Shown here piece by piece: positions 10,116 to 19,348 of a stretch of 64,000 bases of DNA (positions are counted from its first letter, which is position 1; every line of letters begins with the position of its first letter). A program made the position numbers and the translations under genes. This DNA is from Acinetobacter sp. SFB. Its GTDB lineage: Bacteria > Pseudomonadota > Gammaproteobacteria > Pseudomonadales > Moraxellaceae. The DNA lies in the NCBI RefSeq assembly GCF_001647545.1, contig NZ_LSZH01000015.1, positions 1 through 64,000 on the forward strand, written 5' to 3'. Under the pieces are notes generated by a model. It had not been told where the DNA came from. It was given only the letters and a program-made list of their open reading frames with translations, and searched no databases.

Positions 10116-10679
10116 ATGTCTGACTTGGCTTTAATCATGGCACTTCCCAATGAATCAAAAGGTTTGTTTGAACAAGCCGGGATTCAAGTGCATTACAGTG
10201 GCATTGGTAAGGTAAATGCCGCATTTAAAGCCTTTGAAGTGATTCAGAAAACTGGTTGTAAAACCTTACTTAACTTGGGCTCAGCAGGAAGTTCTCAATT
10301 TGATGCACATGCATTAGTTGAAGTGACGACTTTTGTGCAACGCGATATGGATGTATCGCCCCTAGGTTTTGCAGTCGGCGTTACACCTATGGATGATGAT
10401 CACCCAGCAGAAATTCATTTAGAGTGTTATTTTCAGCACCTGGAAAAAGGCATCTGTGGAACAGGGGATAGCTTTGAAACAGGTATGCCCAAAGTGCCAT
10501 GCAATCTGGTAGATATGGAAGGCTATGCACTGGCGAAAGTCTGCAAGAAGCTGGGTGTACGATTAATTTCAGTGAAATATATTAGCGATGGTGCCAATGA
10601 CACCGCACATTTAGATTGGGAAGGAAATTTATTATTGGGCGCGCAAAAGTTATTAGGATTATACCAAACGGTCAAATAA
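10116..10679 (+). CDS. Nucleosidase related to MTA/SAH nucleosidase (short form)
   Basis: The 187-aa product belongs to the PNP/UDP phosphorylase superfamily. Landmarks are MALPNESKGL near the N-terminus (the Glu sits where MTA/SAH nucleosidase has its N-terminal catalytic Glu), a LLNLGSAGSS strand-loop, DMEGYALAKVC (the ribose-binding MEG motif) and KYISDGAND (the catalytic Asp region). It should cleave the N-glycosidic bond of a purine nucleoside such as 5'-methylthioadenosine or S-adenosylhomocysteine. It is about 45 residues shorter than E. coli MtnN, so substrate assignment stays tentative. It is convergent with the downstream tetR gene. Confidence 0.72.
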   Translation: MSDLALIMALPNESKGLFEQAGIQVHYSGIGKVNAAFKAFEVIQKTGCKTLLNLGSAGSSQFDAHALVEVTTFVQRDMDVSPLGFAVGVTPMDDDHPAEIHLECYFQHLEKGICGTGDSFETGMPKVPCNLVDMEGYALAKVCKKLGVRLISVKYISDGANDTAHLDWEGNLLLGAQKLLGLYQTVK

Positions 10680-10697
10680 GTAGAGTAGGGTTGGAAA

Positions 10698-10753
10698 TTT
10701 GGCGACCATAGTGGTCTATGGTCGTATGCCAAAATTATCGTAGACGATAATTT
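10698..10753. repeat. Two adjacent perfect hairpins between convergent genes
   Basis: The first hairpin combines a CGACCATAG / CTATGGTCG stem (10703-10711 with 10716-10724) with outer TTTGGC / GCCAAA arms (10698-10703 with 10728-10733). The second is AAATTATCG-taga-CGATAATTT (10732-10740 with 10745-10753). On the minus strand the second has four T residues after it and could end the tetR transcript; the first could serve the nucleosidase gene. Confidence 0.6.
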
Positions 10754-10758
10754 AAGAA

Positions 10759-11373
10759 TTATGGACGAGGAATCACGCCGTATAAAATCATATGGACAGT
10801 ATGTTGGATGATCCGCTGCTGCATACTACGGTTACGCAAGGTCTTGCCTGTGACCATTTCCATTTGTGTCGCAAAATCTGCATAGTTTTGGGTCACCGCC
10901 CAAATATTCAGAATTAAAAGCTCAGGATCAATGTCCTTGGAAATTTTACCTTGCTCTTGCCACATGGTAATGACTTTGGCTTTGCGCTTCACCAGTTTCT
11001 TTAACGGACCTTTTAAAATTGGCAAGATGTGCGGCGCACCTTGAATCACTTCCAAAGCAAACAGTCGTGATGCTTTTGGCTGGGTACGAGAAACCTCAAT
11101 TTTTTGCAATAAATAATTGGTGATCGCTTCTTCAGGCTCAAGGTCTGTTTCTACCATTTGTAGGGGAGCGAGCCACTTTTGCAATACCGTGGTGAGTACT
11201 TCAACGTACAAGGCTTCCTTATTTTCATAATAATAGAAAATATTGGATTTGTGCATTTCAGCAATCTGAGCAATCTCGTCTAAGCTTGCCCCATTAAAAC
11301 CGTAAAGGGAAAATACATCCAGTGCTGCATTCAGCAGTTGATGACGTTTCTGTGTACTCTTTTTTTGTTCCAT
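10759..11373 (-). CDS. TetR-family regulator with RutR-like C-terminal domain
   Basis: Started at the ATG at 11373, the 204-aa protein has an N-terminal helix-turn-helix (LLNAALDVFSLYGFNGAS through MHKSNIFYYYENKEALY, about residues 12-58). Its C-terminal half resembles the RutR/YcdC ligand-binding domain (SRLFALEVIQGAPHI). RutR in E. coli senses pyrimidines and controls the rut operon; no rut genes are near, so the ligand and targets are unknown. It is transcribed leftward and convergent with the nucleosidase gene. The 353 bases upstream of it are AT-rich and gene-free. Confidence 0.78.
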   Translation of the reverse strand: MEQKKSTQKRHQLLNAALDVFSLYGFNGASLDEIAQIAEMHKSNIFYYYENKEALYVEVLTTVLQKWLAPLQMVETDLEPEEAITNYLLQKIEVSRTQPKASRLFALEVIQGAPHILPILKGPLKKLVKRKAKVITMWQEQGKISKDIDPELLILNIWAVTQNYADFATQMEMVTGKTLRNRSMQQRIIQHTVHMILYGVIPRP

Positions 11374-11726
11374 TGGCCATTTAAAAAACAATTAAAAGTG
11401 GAACCTTAAATTGTACGACAAATCATCAGATTTGTGCACAGGCAAAAGTTTTAATTTTATGGATATTTAAGATTTATTTTTTAGATCAGCTATCAAATTG
11501 CCCAGTTTTCGACCAAGGTAAAAAGATGTGGTAAAAGAGTGCAGAAAATAGCTCAATAGAGATTGTTAAATAATTCAATAAGATTGAATTTTTCAAGGAT
11601 TCAGTTAAAGACTTAACTCATAAATGAATGATTAAAATAATTAAAGAATAAAATAAGGTTTACACCACAATTTTGAAATGAGCCCACAGCTAATCATCAT
11701 GAGGTGCTCATTTCAAAGGTAAAATA
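11374..11726. other. Gene-free AT-rich stretch with an inverted repeat
   Basis: This region lies between the tetR start and the ssuB stop and so should hold the tetR promoter and the ssu operon 3' end. It contains the 12-bp perfect inverted repeat at 11672-11717. I see no coding potential. Confidence 0.6.
11672..11717 (-). repeat. 12-bp perfect inverted repeat at the end of the ssu operon
   Basis: TTTGAAATGAGC (11672-11683) and GCTCATTTCAAA (11706-11717) are separated by 22 bases. It starts 10 bases past the ssuB stop codon. No T-run follows on the minus strand, so it may stabilise the ssu mRNA 3' end rather than be a classical terminator. Confidence 0.6.
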
Positions 11727-12536
11727 TCAGGTTGCTAATACAGCATTGAGAACTTGTTGCTCTAACTCGCTAAACAGGTAATCTTTTTTACGTGGTCGTG
11801 GTAAATCTACTTTGAACTGTTTAGCAATATGTCCTTTATCGAGCAAAATAATTCGATCGGCCAGTTGTACTGCTTCGCTGACATCATGGGTCACTAAAAT
11901 GGCAGTAAAGCCTTGCTCGCGCCAGAGTTTTTCAATCAGGCTTTGCATGTCTAAACGGGTTAAAGCATCCAGTGCCCCCAGTGGTTCATCTAAGAGCAAA
12001 ATGCGAGGCTTATGTGATAATGCACGTGCAAGCGCGGTACGCTGACGCTGTCCTCCCGAAAGTTGTGAAGGCCACAATCCCGCTTTTTCTTTCAGTCCGA
12101 CTTTTTCTAACAGGGCAGAGGCATTGCCTTGATGGGCTTTGGCTAAACCCAACTGTACATTTTGTTCAATGCTCCGCCATGGCAAAAGTCGCGGGTCCTG
12201 GAACATGACACGGATGTCATCACTGCCAATGCCTTCGCGAATATGTCGTGCCGATTTAAACTTGATTTCACCATAGCTGGGTTGTTCTAAATCCGCTATT
12301 AAACGAAGCAGGGTACTTTTACCACATCCGCTACGTCCGACAATGGCAAGAAATTCACCCGGTTGAATATGCAGGTCTAAATCTTCCAGCACCGTGACAT
12401 CACCATAGAATTTATGCAGTTGCTCAATCAGAATTTCTGCACCGACCACAGCGGTTGGATGGATATCTGTAGTTGCAGGCTGTGCTGGTACGGTCTTATC
12501 TTCAGCTACATGTCGCCCTATACTTAAATCAGTCAT
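11727..12536 (-). CDS. ssuB: Aliphatic sulfonate ABC transporter, ATP-binding protein
   Basis: The ATG at 12536 follows AAGGAATA on the minus strand and gives 269 aa. Nucleotide-binding motifs are Walker [10 protein letters not shown], the signature LSGGQRQR, Walker [13 protein letters not shown] and the switch histidine in [10 protein letters not shown]. It energises sulfonate import through SsuC from the cytosolic face. The reading frame overlaps no functional part of ssuC: the ssuC stop lies 11 bases upstream. It is the last gene of the operon. TauB is the closest alternative name, but the SsuD next door favours SsuB. Confidence 0.93.
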   Translation of the reverse strand: MTDLSIGRHVAEDKTVPAQPATTDIHPTAVVGAEILIEQLHKFYGDVTVLEDLDLHIQPGEFLAIVGRSGCGKSTLLRLIADLEQPSYGEIKFKSARHIREGIGSDDIRVMFQDPRLLPWRSIEQNVQLGLAKAHQGNASALLEKVGLKEKAGLWPSQLSGGQRQRTALARALSHKPRILLLDEPLGALDALTRLDMQSLIEKLWREQGFTAILVTHDVSEAVQLADRIILLDKGHIAKQFKVDLPRPRKKDYLFSELEQQVLNAVLAT

Positions 12537-12546
12537 GAGGTATTCC

Positions 12547-13362
12547 TTATTTTTGATATCCAGCATGCCAGCGCAGTAAGTATTTTTCTAAGCCTACTGC
12601 CAGTACATCGGCCAATTTTCCAAGCAGGGCATAGAGCAAAATTCCAACTAGCACTACATCGGTTTGTAAGAATTCACGTGCATTCATGGTCATGTAGCCA
12701 ATGCCTGCTTGTGCAGAAATGGTTTCTGCCACAATCAGCAGTACCCAAACCAGCCCCAATGCAAAGCGCAAACCGACAAGAATGGAAGGCATTGCACCCG
12801 GTAAAATAATTTCTCTGTACAACTGCCAGCGGGTTAGGCCATAGCTTTTACCCATCTCGATCAGTTGCGGATCAACCGAGCGAATGCCATGATAAGTGTT
12901 GATATAAATCGGGAAGAACACACCGACAGCGACTAAAAAAAGTTTGGCGGATTCATCAATTCCGAACCATAGAATCACCAAAGGAATTAAAGCCAAAGCT
13001 GGAATATTACGGATCATTTGCAAGGTGGTGTCGAGCAGGGTCGATGCCAGTTTAGAAGATCCATTCAGTAGACCAAGCAGTAATCCTAAACCACCGCCCA
13101 CCAATAAACCGAGCAGGGCACGTCCGGCACTGACTTTGACATGTTGCCAAAGTTCACCCGAGATGGACAGATGCCAAAATGCAGCGACGACCGCCGTCGG
13201 TGCAGGCAAAATACGGCTTTCCAAAAGTCCGGTACCAGATGCAATTTGCCAAATCAGGATCAGGGCAATGGGAACCAACCAAGGCAGCAAGTGCTGCCCA
13301 AATTGTGTTCCACGTGAAACCTTGGTTTTAGCCAGGGTTTCGGCAGAAATGCTTTTACTCAT
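12547..13362 (-). CDS. ssuC: Aliphatic sulfonate ABC transporter, permease
   Basis: The 271-aa inner-membrane protein has about six transmembrane segments. The binding-protein-dependent transport (EAA) loop is recognisable around [21 protein letters not shown] (given here only as a location, roughly residues 170-190), where the cytosolic helix docks on SsuB. It forms the sulfonate channel with SsuB, fed by SsuA. Its ATG touches the ssuD stop codon (shared base at 13362), so the two are translationally coupled. Confidence 0.93.
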   Translation of the reverse strand: MSKSISAETLAKTKVSRGTQFGQHLLPWLVPIALILIWQIASGTGLLESRILPAPTAVVAAFWHLSISGELWQHVKVSAGRALLGLLVGGGLGLLLGLLNGSSKLASTLLDTTLQMIRNIPALALIPLVILWFGIDESAKLFLVAVGVFFPIYINTYHGIRSVDPQLIEMGKSYGLTRWQLYREIILPGAMPSILVGLRFALGLVWVLLIVAETISAQAGIGYMTMNAREFLQTDVVLVGILLYALLGKLADVLAVGLEKYLLRWHAGYQK

Positions 13363-14537
13363 TAAGCCAGCTCCTGAGTTTTCACTTCTTGTTTCGCCTC
13401 ATCTGGTACATAGTTATTTGCCACGATTTCACCAAAAGGGCCGGTCAGATTTGGCTGAGCCAATTTTTTACGGGTTTCCAAAGGCAGTAACGGGAACACC
13501 AGTTCAGCAAAACGGATGGATTCTTCCAGATGCGGATAGCCCGAGAAAATAAAGGTATCAATACCCAAATCTGCATATTCCTGAATACGTGCAGCTACAG
13601 TTTCAGCATCGCCTACCAGTGCTGTACCTGCACCGCCACGAACCAGACCTACACCTGCCCAAAGGTTCGGAGACACTTCAAGTTTGCTGCGGTCACCGTT
13701 ATGCAGTTCAGCCATGCGACGTTGACCGACTGAATCCATTTGTTTGAATTTCTTTTGCGCTGCTTGAATGGTTGCATCATCAACATATTGAATCAGTTCT
13801 TCCGCTGCCGCCCATGCCTGTTCATTGGTTTCACGGACAATCACGTGTAAACGGATACCGTAATTTAGGCTACGACCTTTAGCAGCAGATTTGGCTTTCA
13901 CATTTTCAATTTTTTCTTTTACTGCTGCAGGTGGCTCACCCCAAGTTAGATAAGTATCGACTTGATCAGTGGCCAAATCGACTGCGGCATCTGAAGAACC
14001 GCCGAACCAAAGGGGTGGATATGGTTTTTGCACCGGTGGATAAAGCAATTTGGCATCTTCCACTTGTAAACGTTCACCATTGAAACTGAAGCTTTCACCG
14101 CTATGTGAACGTTTTAAAATTTCACGCCAGATGGTGGTGTATTCAGCGGCAGTTTTATAGCGCGTCGCATGATCTTCATAAACGCCATCACCTTTCAGCT
14201 CTTGTTCATCACCACCGGTGACCAAGTTAAGCAGAACACGACCATTGGATAAACGGTCAAAAGTTGCAGCCATACGTGCAGCCAGTGCCGGAGTTGTTAC
14301 TCCCGGACGTAGTGCAACCAGGAATTTTAAATTTTTGGTGGCATCAATCAGGCTGGCTGCAGTAATCCATGGATCTTCACATGAGCGACCGGTTGGAATC
14401 AGTACGCCTTCATAACCCAGGTTATCTACCGCTACGGCAATCTGTTTCATATAAGCATGATCGACCTGACGCGCACCTTTGCTTGTACCTAAATAACGAC
14501 TGTCACCGTGTGTTGGGATAAACCAGAAAATTTTCAT
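13362..14537 (-). CDS. ssuD: FMNH2-dependent alkanesulfonate monooxygenase
   Basis: Started at the ATG at 14537 ([17 protein letters not shown]), the protein has 391 aa, close to E. coli SsuD (381). This bacterial-luciferase-fold flavoenzyme cleaves C1-C14 alkanesulfonates to aldehyde and sulfite using FMNH2 and O2. Conserved stretches include the N-terminal [18 protein letters not shown]-like [16 protein letters not shown], and [16 protein letters not shown]. The FMN reductase SsuE is not in the operon; a flavin reductase must be supplied elsewhere, and the FMN reductase at 3042-3584 is one possible but unproven donor. Confidence 0.95.
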   Translation of the reverse strand: MKIFWFIPTHGDSRYLGTSKGARQVDHAYMKQIAVAVDNLGYEGVLIPTGRSCEDPWITAASLIDATKNLKFLVALRPGVTTPALAARMAATFDRLSNGRVLLNLVTGGDEQELKGDGVYEDHATRYKTAAEYTTIWREILKRSHSGESFSFNGERLQVEDAKLLYPPVQKPYPPLWFGGSSDAAVDLATDQVDTYLTWGEPPAAVKEKIENVKAKSAAKGRSLNYGIRLHVIVRETNEQAWAAAEELIQYVDDATIQAAQKKFKQMDSVGQRRMAELHNGDRSKLEVSPNLWAGVGLVRGGAGTALVGDAETVAARIQEYADLGIDTFIFSGYPHLEESIRFAELVFPLLPLETRKKLAQPNLTGPFGEIVANNYVPDEAKQEVKTQELA

Positions 14538-14553
14538 CGCTTTGATCCTTATA

Positions 14554-15546
14554 TTATTTGCCTGCCCAAACGGCTTGCTGAATATTGATTTGATTGGGAA
14601 TGATTTTGAGTTCACTAAAGCGGTTTGCCAGTTGCTGCTGTTCCAAAATCACTTTTTTAGTCAAAGGTGCTGCAATAGAGGGACGCGGACGGCGCTGAAC
14701 AAAAGTGAGGCTCACGTTAGGCTTTAAGCCGGTGTTTTTTGCAATTAAATTTGCAGTCGCCTGCTGATTCTTTTGCACCCAGGCATCGGCTAAATTAATC
14801 TGTTGAATTACCCCTTTAATTGCTTGGGGATGCTGTTTTACAAATTCAGGTGCCGCCAGATAAAAGGTGTAATTTGGACTGAGGCCTTTACCTGCGGCAA
14901 GGACTTTGGCTTGATCTTCAAGTTGAGTCGATGCGTAATATGGATCCCAGATGGCCCAGGCATCCACAGCACCTTTTTGGAAAGCTGCGCGTGCATCGGC
15001 AGGGCTGAGCCATATCGGCTGAATATCTGTCCATTTCAAGCCTGCTTTGCGTACGGCCTGAACCAATAAATAATGAGCACTTGAGCCTTTTTGCAATGCA
15101 ATACGTTTGCCCTTTAAATCACTCAGTTTTTTTAAGCTCGAGTTTTTAGGCACTAAAATTGCGGATGCCAAAGGTTTAGCTGCCTCATAAGCAATGTAAT
15201 ACAAAGGCTTATTGGCGGCTTGTGCATATACCGGTGGTGTATCGCCAGTGACGCCAATATCTACCGAACCTACAGCAAGCGCTTCTAAAATTTGCGGACC
15301 GGCTGGAAATTCATTCCATGTTATTTTTGCGTTTGGAAACTCTTTCTCATAGAGCTTTTGCTCTTTGGCTACAGCAAAGTTAATGGAACTTTTTTGGTAA
15401 CCAATCCGCAGTTCTTTAACCGAAGGATCGATTGCCCAAGCCGTACTTGAACCCAACATCGCACAAGCAATCAACATCGCATTCATGCCATGGCTGGACG
15501 TTTTAAACCAGGTAATTGCTTTATGATCTTGCTGTTGTTGAGTCAT
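14554..15546 (-). CDS. ssuA: Sulfonate ABC transporter substrate-binding protein (soluble SsuA)
   Basis: The 330-aa periplasmic binding protein has a signal peptide ending near AWA (about residue 38). The mature part starts with [20 protein letters not shown], and [18 protein letters not shown] is the family's sulfonate-pocket region. The ATG at 15546 is preceded by AAGGATTAGATA. It delivers alkanesulfonates to SsuC. It is paralogous to the gene just upstream, with the same domain but a different export signal. It lies 16 bases before ssuD. Confidence 0.92.
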   Translation of the reverse strand: MTQQQQDHKAITWFKTSSHGMNAMLIACAMLGSSTAWAIDPSVKELRIGYQKSSINFAVAKEQKLYEKEFPNAKITWNEFPAGPQILEALAVGSVDIGVTGDTPPVYAQAANKPLYYIAYEAAKPLASAILVPKNSSLKKLSDLKGKRIALQKGSSAHYLLVQAVRKAGLKWTDIQPIWLSPADARAAFQKGAVDAWAIWDPYYASTQLEDQAKVLAAGKGLSPNYTFYLAAPEFVKQHPQAIKGVIQQINLADAWVQKNQQATANLIAKNTGLKPNVSLTFVQRRPRPSIAAPLTKKVILEQQQLANRFSELKIIPNQINIQQAVWAGK

Positions 15547-15571
15547 TATCTAATCCTTTATGGTGATTTCT

Positions 15572-16534
15572 TTACTTGGCTAAAATTGCAGATTGAATAT
15601 TGATTTTGTTTGGAATCAGTTTCTGGTTATAAAAAGCATCGGCAACATATTGCTGCTCTTGCACCACTTCATTAGAAATTGGTTGTACACCAAAGCCCAT
15701 GCGCGAAATGGAGGATTTAATAATGCCGCTAGACAGTCCTGTCGGTTTTTCCAGAAGTTTAGCCGCTTCATCTTGATGCTGTGATACCCATTGGGTCGTG
15801 GTGTTTAATTCATTGATGACAGCTTTCAGCACATTCGGATGTTGCTCGGCAAATTTACGGTCAGCCAAATAGAACTGATGGTTACTGACCAAGTTTTCAC
15901 CGGTTGCAATGACACGTGCACCAATTTGCTGTTCAGCAGCTGCAAAGAACGGATCCCAAATGACCCAGGCATCGACTGCACCTTTTTCAAAAGCGGCACG
16001 TGCATCCGAAGGCGGTAAATACACCACTTGAATGTCATCCAGTTTCAGGTTGTTGGCTTCAAGTAATTTGAGTAATAGGTAATGCACGTTTGAGCCTTTA
16101 TTCAGGACAACACGTTTACCTTTTAAATCCTGAATGTTTTGAATGGCTGAATCTTTTTGCACAATTAAGGCTTCAGCTTTAGGTGCTTGCGGTTGGTTAG
16201 CCACATACACCAAATTAGAATTGGCTGCCTGAGCAAAAATAGGAGGCGCTTCACCGGCTTCACCTAAGGAGACACTGCCGACATTTAAACCTTCAAGCAG
16301 TTGTGGACCGGCAGGGAATTCCACCCATTTCACATTGACACCTTGTTGTTTTAATGCTGTTTCTAAAATGCCGCGTTCTTTAATAATCGGCAACAGGCCA
16401 TATTTTTGAAAACCGATATTTAAAGTCACCGTTTCAGCTTCTTTTTTCGCACAACCTGACATCATCATTGCGCCAGCAACTACTGAAGAAAGGACCAGCG
16501 ATTTCGCCCAGAATTTTGCTTGAATGGCGCTCAT
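15572..16534 (-). CDS. Second sulfonate-binding protein, lipoprotein (SsuA paralogue)
   Basis: The 320-aa protein has the same fold and motifs as the downstream SsuA (LNIGFQKYGLLPIIKERG, PAGPQLLEGLNVGSV, AFEKGAVDAWVIWDPFFA). Instead of a soluble-type signal peptide it has a lipobox, MMMSGCAKKE, with Cys at residue 28. It should therefore be tethered to a membrane facing the periplasm. It heads the ssu operon, 25 bases ahead of the soluble paralogue. Different sulfonate specificity is a reasonable inference but is not shown. Confidence 0.88.
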   Translation of the reverse strand: MSAIQAKFWAKSLVLSSVVAGAMMMSGCAKKEAETVTLNIGFQKYGLLPIIKERGILETALKQQGVNVKWVEFPAGPQLLEGLNVGSVSLGEAGEAPPIFAQAANSNLVYVANQPQAPKAEALIVQKDSAIQNIQDLKGKRVVLNKGSNVHYLLLKLLEANNLKLDDIQVVYLPPSDARAAFEKGAVDAWVIWDPFFAAAEQQIGARVIATGENLVSNHQFYLADRKFAEQHPNVLKAVINELNTTTQWVSQHQDEAAKLLEKPTGLSSGIIKSSISRMGFGVQPISNEVVQEQQYVADAFYNQKLIPNKINIQSAILAK

Positions 16535-16862
16535 GAATGTGTGCTCCGCAATAATGAAGTGTTGAATATTGAACAGATACGCTAAAGCCTTTTCTTTTTC
16601 GAAAATAATAAAAAAATAGGAATTCTTAATGAGGAAAAAAGATAAATAAAAAAAAGAAAAACTTATGTGAGAAAGTGATTTATATAAAAAATAAAATATG
16701 CTGTTTTAATATTATAAATTATTGATATTTATTAAATTTAATTCTAAATATTACACTGTTATAAGATTATGCAAAAATTGTATAAATCAAATTTTTCAGA
16801 TTCACTAAAAAGATGAATAAAGATATAAAAAATAAAGCTATAGCTAGAATAAAAAAGCCACT
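16535..16862. other. Gene-free, very AT-rich region between ssu operon and argA
   Basis: The 328 bases hold the ssu promoter region (transcription leftward) and the argA terminator on its right edge. Long A and T runs dominate between 16600 and 16830. I could not place a reliable CysB or sulfur-response site. Confidence 0.5.
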
Positions 16863-16877
16863 TTAAAGTGACTTTTT
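16850..16877 (-). terminator. argA terminator, overlapping its stop codon
   Basis: On the minus strand the last argA codons and stop form AAAAAGTCACTT / AAGTGGCTTTTTT. The stop codon lies in the loop and a T-run follows. Confidence 0.75.
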
Positions 16878-18215
16878 GAATACCATGGAATTACGTTGGT
16901 AGTTATATAGCGCCTGCCGTGCATTGGGCAGATCATCGACACTGGCTGGCTCAAAACCGTGCTCGACAAACCAGTGTGCAGTACGTGTGGTCAATACAAA
17001 CAGTTGCTGAATGCCCATTTTTTTGGCTTTATCTTCCAGATAATACAAAATCTGGCTGCCACGATTGGACTTGCGATAAGTGGGGTCAACCGCGACACAG
17101 GCAATCTCGGCCGACTTGATTTCATGGGCTGAAGCCGGAATCGGATATAGCGCAGCACAGGCTAAAATCATGCCATCACGTTCAATCACAGAAAACTGCT
17201 CAATTTCACTTTCTAAGCGTTCCCGTGAGCGATATACCAAAATGCCTTCGGCCTCCAGTGGACGAAGTAGATTCATCAAGCCACCAACATCCTGAATATT
17301 TGCAGTACGCACTTCTTCATAATGTGAATTGGTCATCATGGTGCCTGTACCATCGCGAGTGAACAGTTCTTCCAGCAATGCACCATCGTAGGTATAAGAA
17401 ATTAGATGTACACGACGTACACCTTGCATTGAGGCGTTTTTTGCACCGCGTAACTGCAACGCAATATCCGGATTGGAGTCTTGATACTGCAAAATATGCT
17501 GATCAAGTTGATGCGGCGGAATTTCCCGCTGCAATTGGCCCAATTCATTGACCAGACCTTGTTGTTTACCCAGAAAAATCAGCTTGTCGGCTTTAAGCAG
17601 AATAGCAGTATTGGTGGCAACTTCTTCCGCCATCAGATTAAACACTTCACCTGTGTTGGAGTAACCGGTGGGGCCAAGCAGTACAATATTATGATTTTTA
17701 AGATGGCGTTGAATGGCTTCGGTATCGACGGTACGCAGTTCACCGGTGAGCTGGAAGTCAATGCCATCACGAATGCCATAGGGTTTTGCGGTGACAAAAT
17801 TACCTGAAATGACATCAATACGTGCGCCGTACATCGGTGAGTTGGCCAGGCCCATGGAAAGCAGCGCTTCAATTTGCAGGCGAATCGAACCCACCGCATT
17901 CATCACGCAGCTTAAAGATTCGCGCGTGGTAATCCGGCGATGATTATGAAACGGGGTTTGAATGCCGCTGGCTTTTAAGTTCTGATTGATTTGCGAACGC
18001 GCGCCATGCACCAGAATCAGACGAATGCCTAAAGAATGCAGCAGGGCAAGGTCATGAATAATATGCTGGAAATTTTCATGTTGTACCGCTTCACCATCAA
18101 ACATTATGACAAAGGTTTTATTACGGTGGGCATTGATATAAGGTGCAGAATGTCGAAACCAATGCACATATTGTAAAGTTGTGCTTTGTGATGTTTCCGA
18201 TGAATTCTCGTGCAT
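16863..18215 (-). CDS. argA: N-acetylglutamate synthase
   Basis: The 450-aa protein has the classical ArgA architecture. An N-terminal amino-acid-kinase-like domain (about residues 25-285, with LILVHGARSQINQNL and LLGPTGYSNTGEVFNL) binds the arginine feedback inhibitor. A C-terminal GNAT acetyltransferase domain (about 295-440) carries the acetyl-CoA loop region VDPTYRKSNRGSQILYYLE. It makes N-acetylglutamate from acetyl-CoA and glutamate, the first step of arginine synthesis, in the cytosol. It is monocistronic here. Confidence 0.96.
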   Translation of the reverse strand: MHENSSETSQSTTLQYVHWFRHSAPYINAHRNKTFVIMFDGEAVQHENFQHIIHDLALLHSLGIRLILVHGARSQINQNLKASGIQTPFHNHRRITTRESLSCVMNAVGSIRLQIEALLSMGLANSPMYGARIDVISGNFVTAKPYGIRDGIDFQLTGELRTVDTEAIQRHLKNHNIVLLGPTGYSNTGEVFNLMAEEVATNTAILLKADKLIFLGKQQGLVNELGQLQREIPPHQLDQHILQYQDSNPDIALQLRGAKNASMQGVRRVHLISYTYDGALLEELFTRDGTGTMMTNSHYEEVRTANIQDVGGLMNLLRPLEAEGILVYRSRERLESEIEQFSVIERDGMILACAALYPIPASAHEIKSAEIACVAVDPTYRKSNRGSQILYYLEDKAKKMGIQQLFVLTTRTAHWFVEHGFEPASVDDLPNARQALYNYQRNSMVFKKSL

Positions 18216-18290
18216 ACCTGTCTCAAATGAAGAATAAAATCCTATGTTTGATTCTAATCAAAAAAAAGCGCAGCGGAAGGGAAAAATTAA

Positions 18291-18322
18291 AAAAACACCT
18301 TAACTGACGTTAAAGTGTTTTT
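18291..18322 (-). terminator. Terminator of the first RcnB-like gene
   Basis: On the minus strand AAAACACTTTAAC, loop GTCA, GTTAAGGTGTTTTTT forms an imperfect stem with a T-run. Confidence 0.65.
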
Positions 18323-18349
18323 GAGGGGGTATTTCTAGAAGTAAATAGC

Positions 18350-18706
18350 TTAGTTTCGAATGTTAATAATGCGATTGTTACGTTCATTGACTAGCACATA
18401 GTCACCATTCACTTTATACCATTGCTGATTACGGTTTGATTTAGGTAATTGACGTGCTTCACGGTCACTGATTTGGAAACGTGAGCTGCTGTATTGACGC
18501 GGTAAAGTTTGTCCTTTACGCCAATCACGACTTGGGTTTACCCGTTTGTTATCATAACGGTTATTGTTGTCCCAGCGGTTATCTTGATGCGATTGTGCAT
18601 GGTTATAGCGTTGACGATCATCATAACGATGATCTGGTGCTGCCATTGCTGAAGTTGCCATCAATGCAGTTAAAGACAGCGCAATTGTTGTTAGAATTTT
18701 TTTCAT
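18350..18706 (-). CDS. RcnB-family small periplasmic protein (copy 1)
   Basis: The ATG at 18706 follows TTAGGTG with 8-base spacing; a GTG nine bases upstream is part of that ribosome-binding site. The 118-aa product has a signal peptide ending after SAMA, then a His/Arg/Asn/Asp-rich low-complexity stretch. It ends in the RcnB domain core QQWYKVNGDYVLVNERNN. RcnB of E. coli influences periplasmic nickel/cobalt homeostasis; many RcnB-like proteins have unknown roles. No rcnA efflux gene is adjacent, so metal function here is only suggested. Confidence 0.75.
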   Translation of the reverse strand: MKKILTTIALSLTALMATSAMAAPDHRYDDRQRYNHAQSHQDNRWDNNNRYDNKRVNPSRDWRKGQTLPRQYSSSRFQISDREARQLPKSNRNQQWYKVNGDYVLVNERNNRIINIRN

Positions 18707-18891
18707 ATCTTTCACCTAAATTTCAGAGAGTACAGTTATTTCGTTAACGCTAAATTAACCAAAAATTAGAGATAAAAAATGAGAGCTTTATAGTTGAATT
18801 GTGAAATTGATGGAGAAAAAAAGAAGATTTTAAAAATGCTGAAAAACTTGCAGTCAAAGACCTGCTGTTAAAACAGACGATTTTTAGAAAT

Positions 18892-18919
18892 AAAAAAAAG
18901 CCCAAACCGAAGTTTGGGC
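18892..18919 (-). terminator. Terminator of the second RcnB-like gene
   Basis: On the minus strand GCCCAAAC-TTCG-GTTTGGGC, a C(UUCG)G tetraloop hairpin, is followed by eight T residues. Confidence 0.9.
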
Positions 18920-18940
18920 ATGGAGAATTTAAAAAGGAGT

Positions 18941-19348
18941 TTAAAAACCTTGAATACGAATAATATTATTACTGTCAGTGTCGACTAAAATATAGTCATT
19001 ATTAATTTTGTACCACTGCTGGTTACGAGAGGGTTTCGGCAAGTCATGGCTTTTGTAATCGACTTTATAACCGTTGCCCCGATAATGCTGCGGCATCACA
19101 TAACCGGTTTGCCATTTATGCTGTTGTAGACGTTTTACTCCACGTTCTTCCCGAACACGGCGTTTATCTTGCATACGATCATCGTCATCATCCTGGTTAC
19201 GAAAATCTCGCCCATTATTCGATTGCTGATGACGTGATTGGTCCCAACCACGATTGTTATCGTGTTTCTCGTGAGGTGCAGCAGTGGTTACACTGTTTGC
19301 CATCAATGCACTGAAAGAGATTGCCAAAATTGTCAAAATCTTTTTCAT
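18941..19348 (-). CDS. RcnB-family small periplasmic protein (copy 2)
   Basis: Started at the ATG at 19348, preceded by GAGGG. The 135-aa protein has a signal peptide (MKKILTILAISFSALMANS), a charged middle region rich in Asp, Arg, Gln and His, and the RcnB-type tail NQQWYKINNDYILVDTDSNN. It is a diverged tandem paralogue of the gene 234 bases downstream. Each copy has its own terminator, so they are separate transcription units. Function is unknown beyond the family. Confidence 0.72.
   Translation of the reverse strand: MKKILTILAISFSALMANSVTTAAPHEKHDNNRGWDQSRHQQSNNGRDFRNQDDDDDRMQDKRRVREERGVKRLQQHKWQTGYVMPQHYRGNGYKVDYKSHDLPKPSRNQQWYKINNDYILVDTDSNNIIRIQGF

Noticed and set aside
12944-13552. 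202-codon open frame antisense to ssuC and ssuD
   Set aside because: It lies wholly opposite two well-supported genes, has unnatural composition and no ribosome-binding site; it is a shadow of the sense codon usage.
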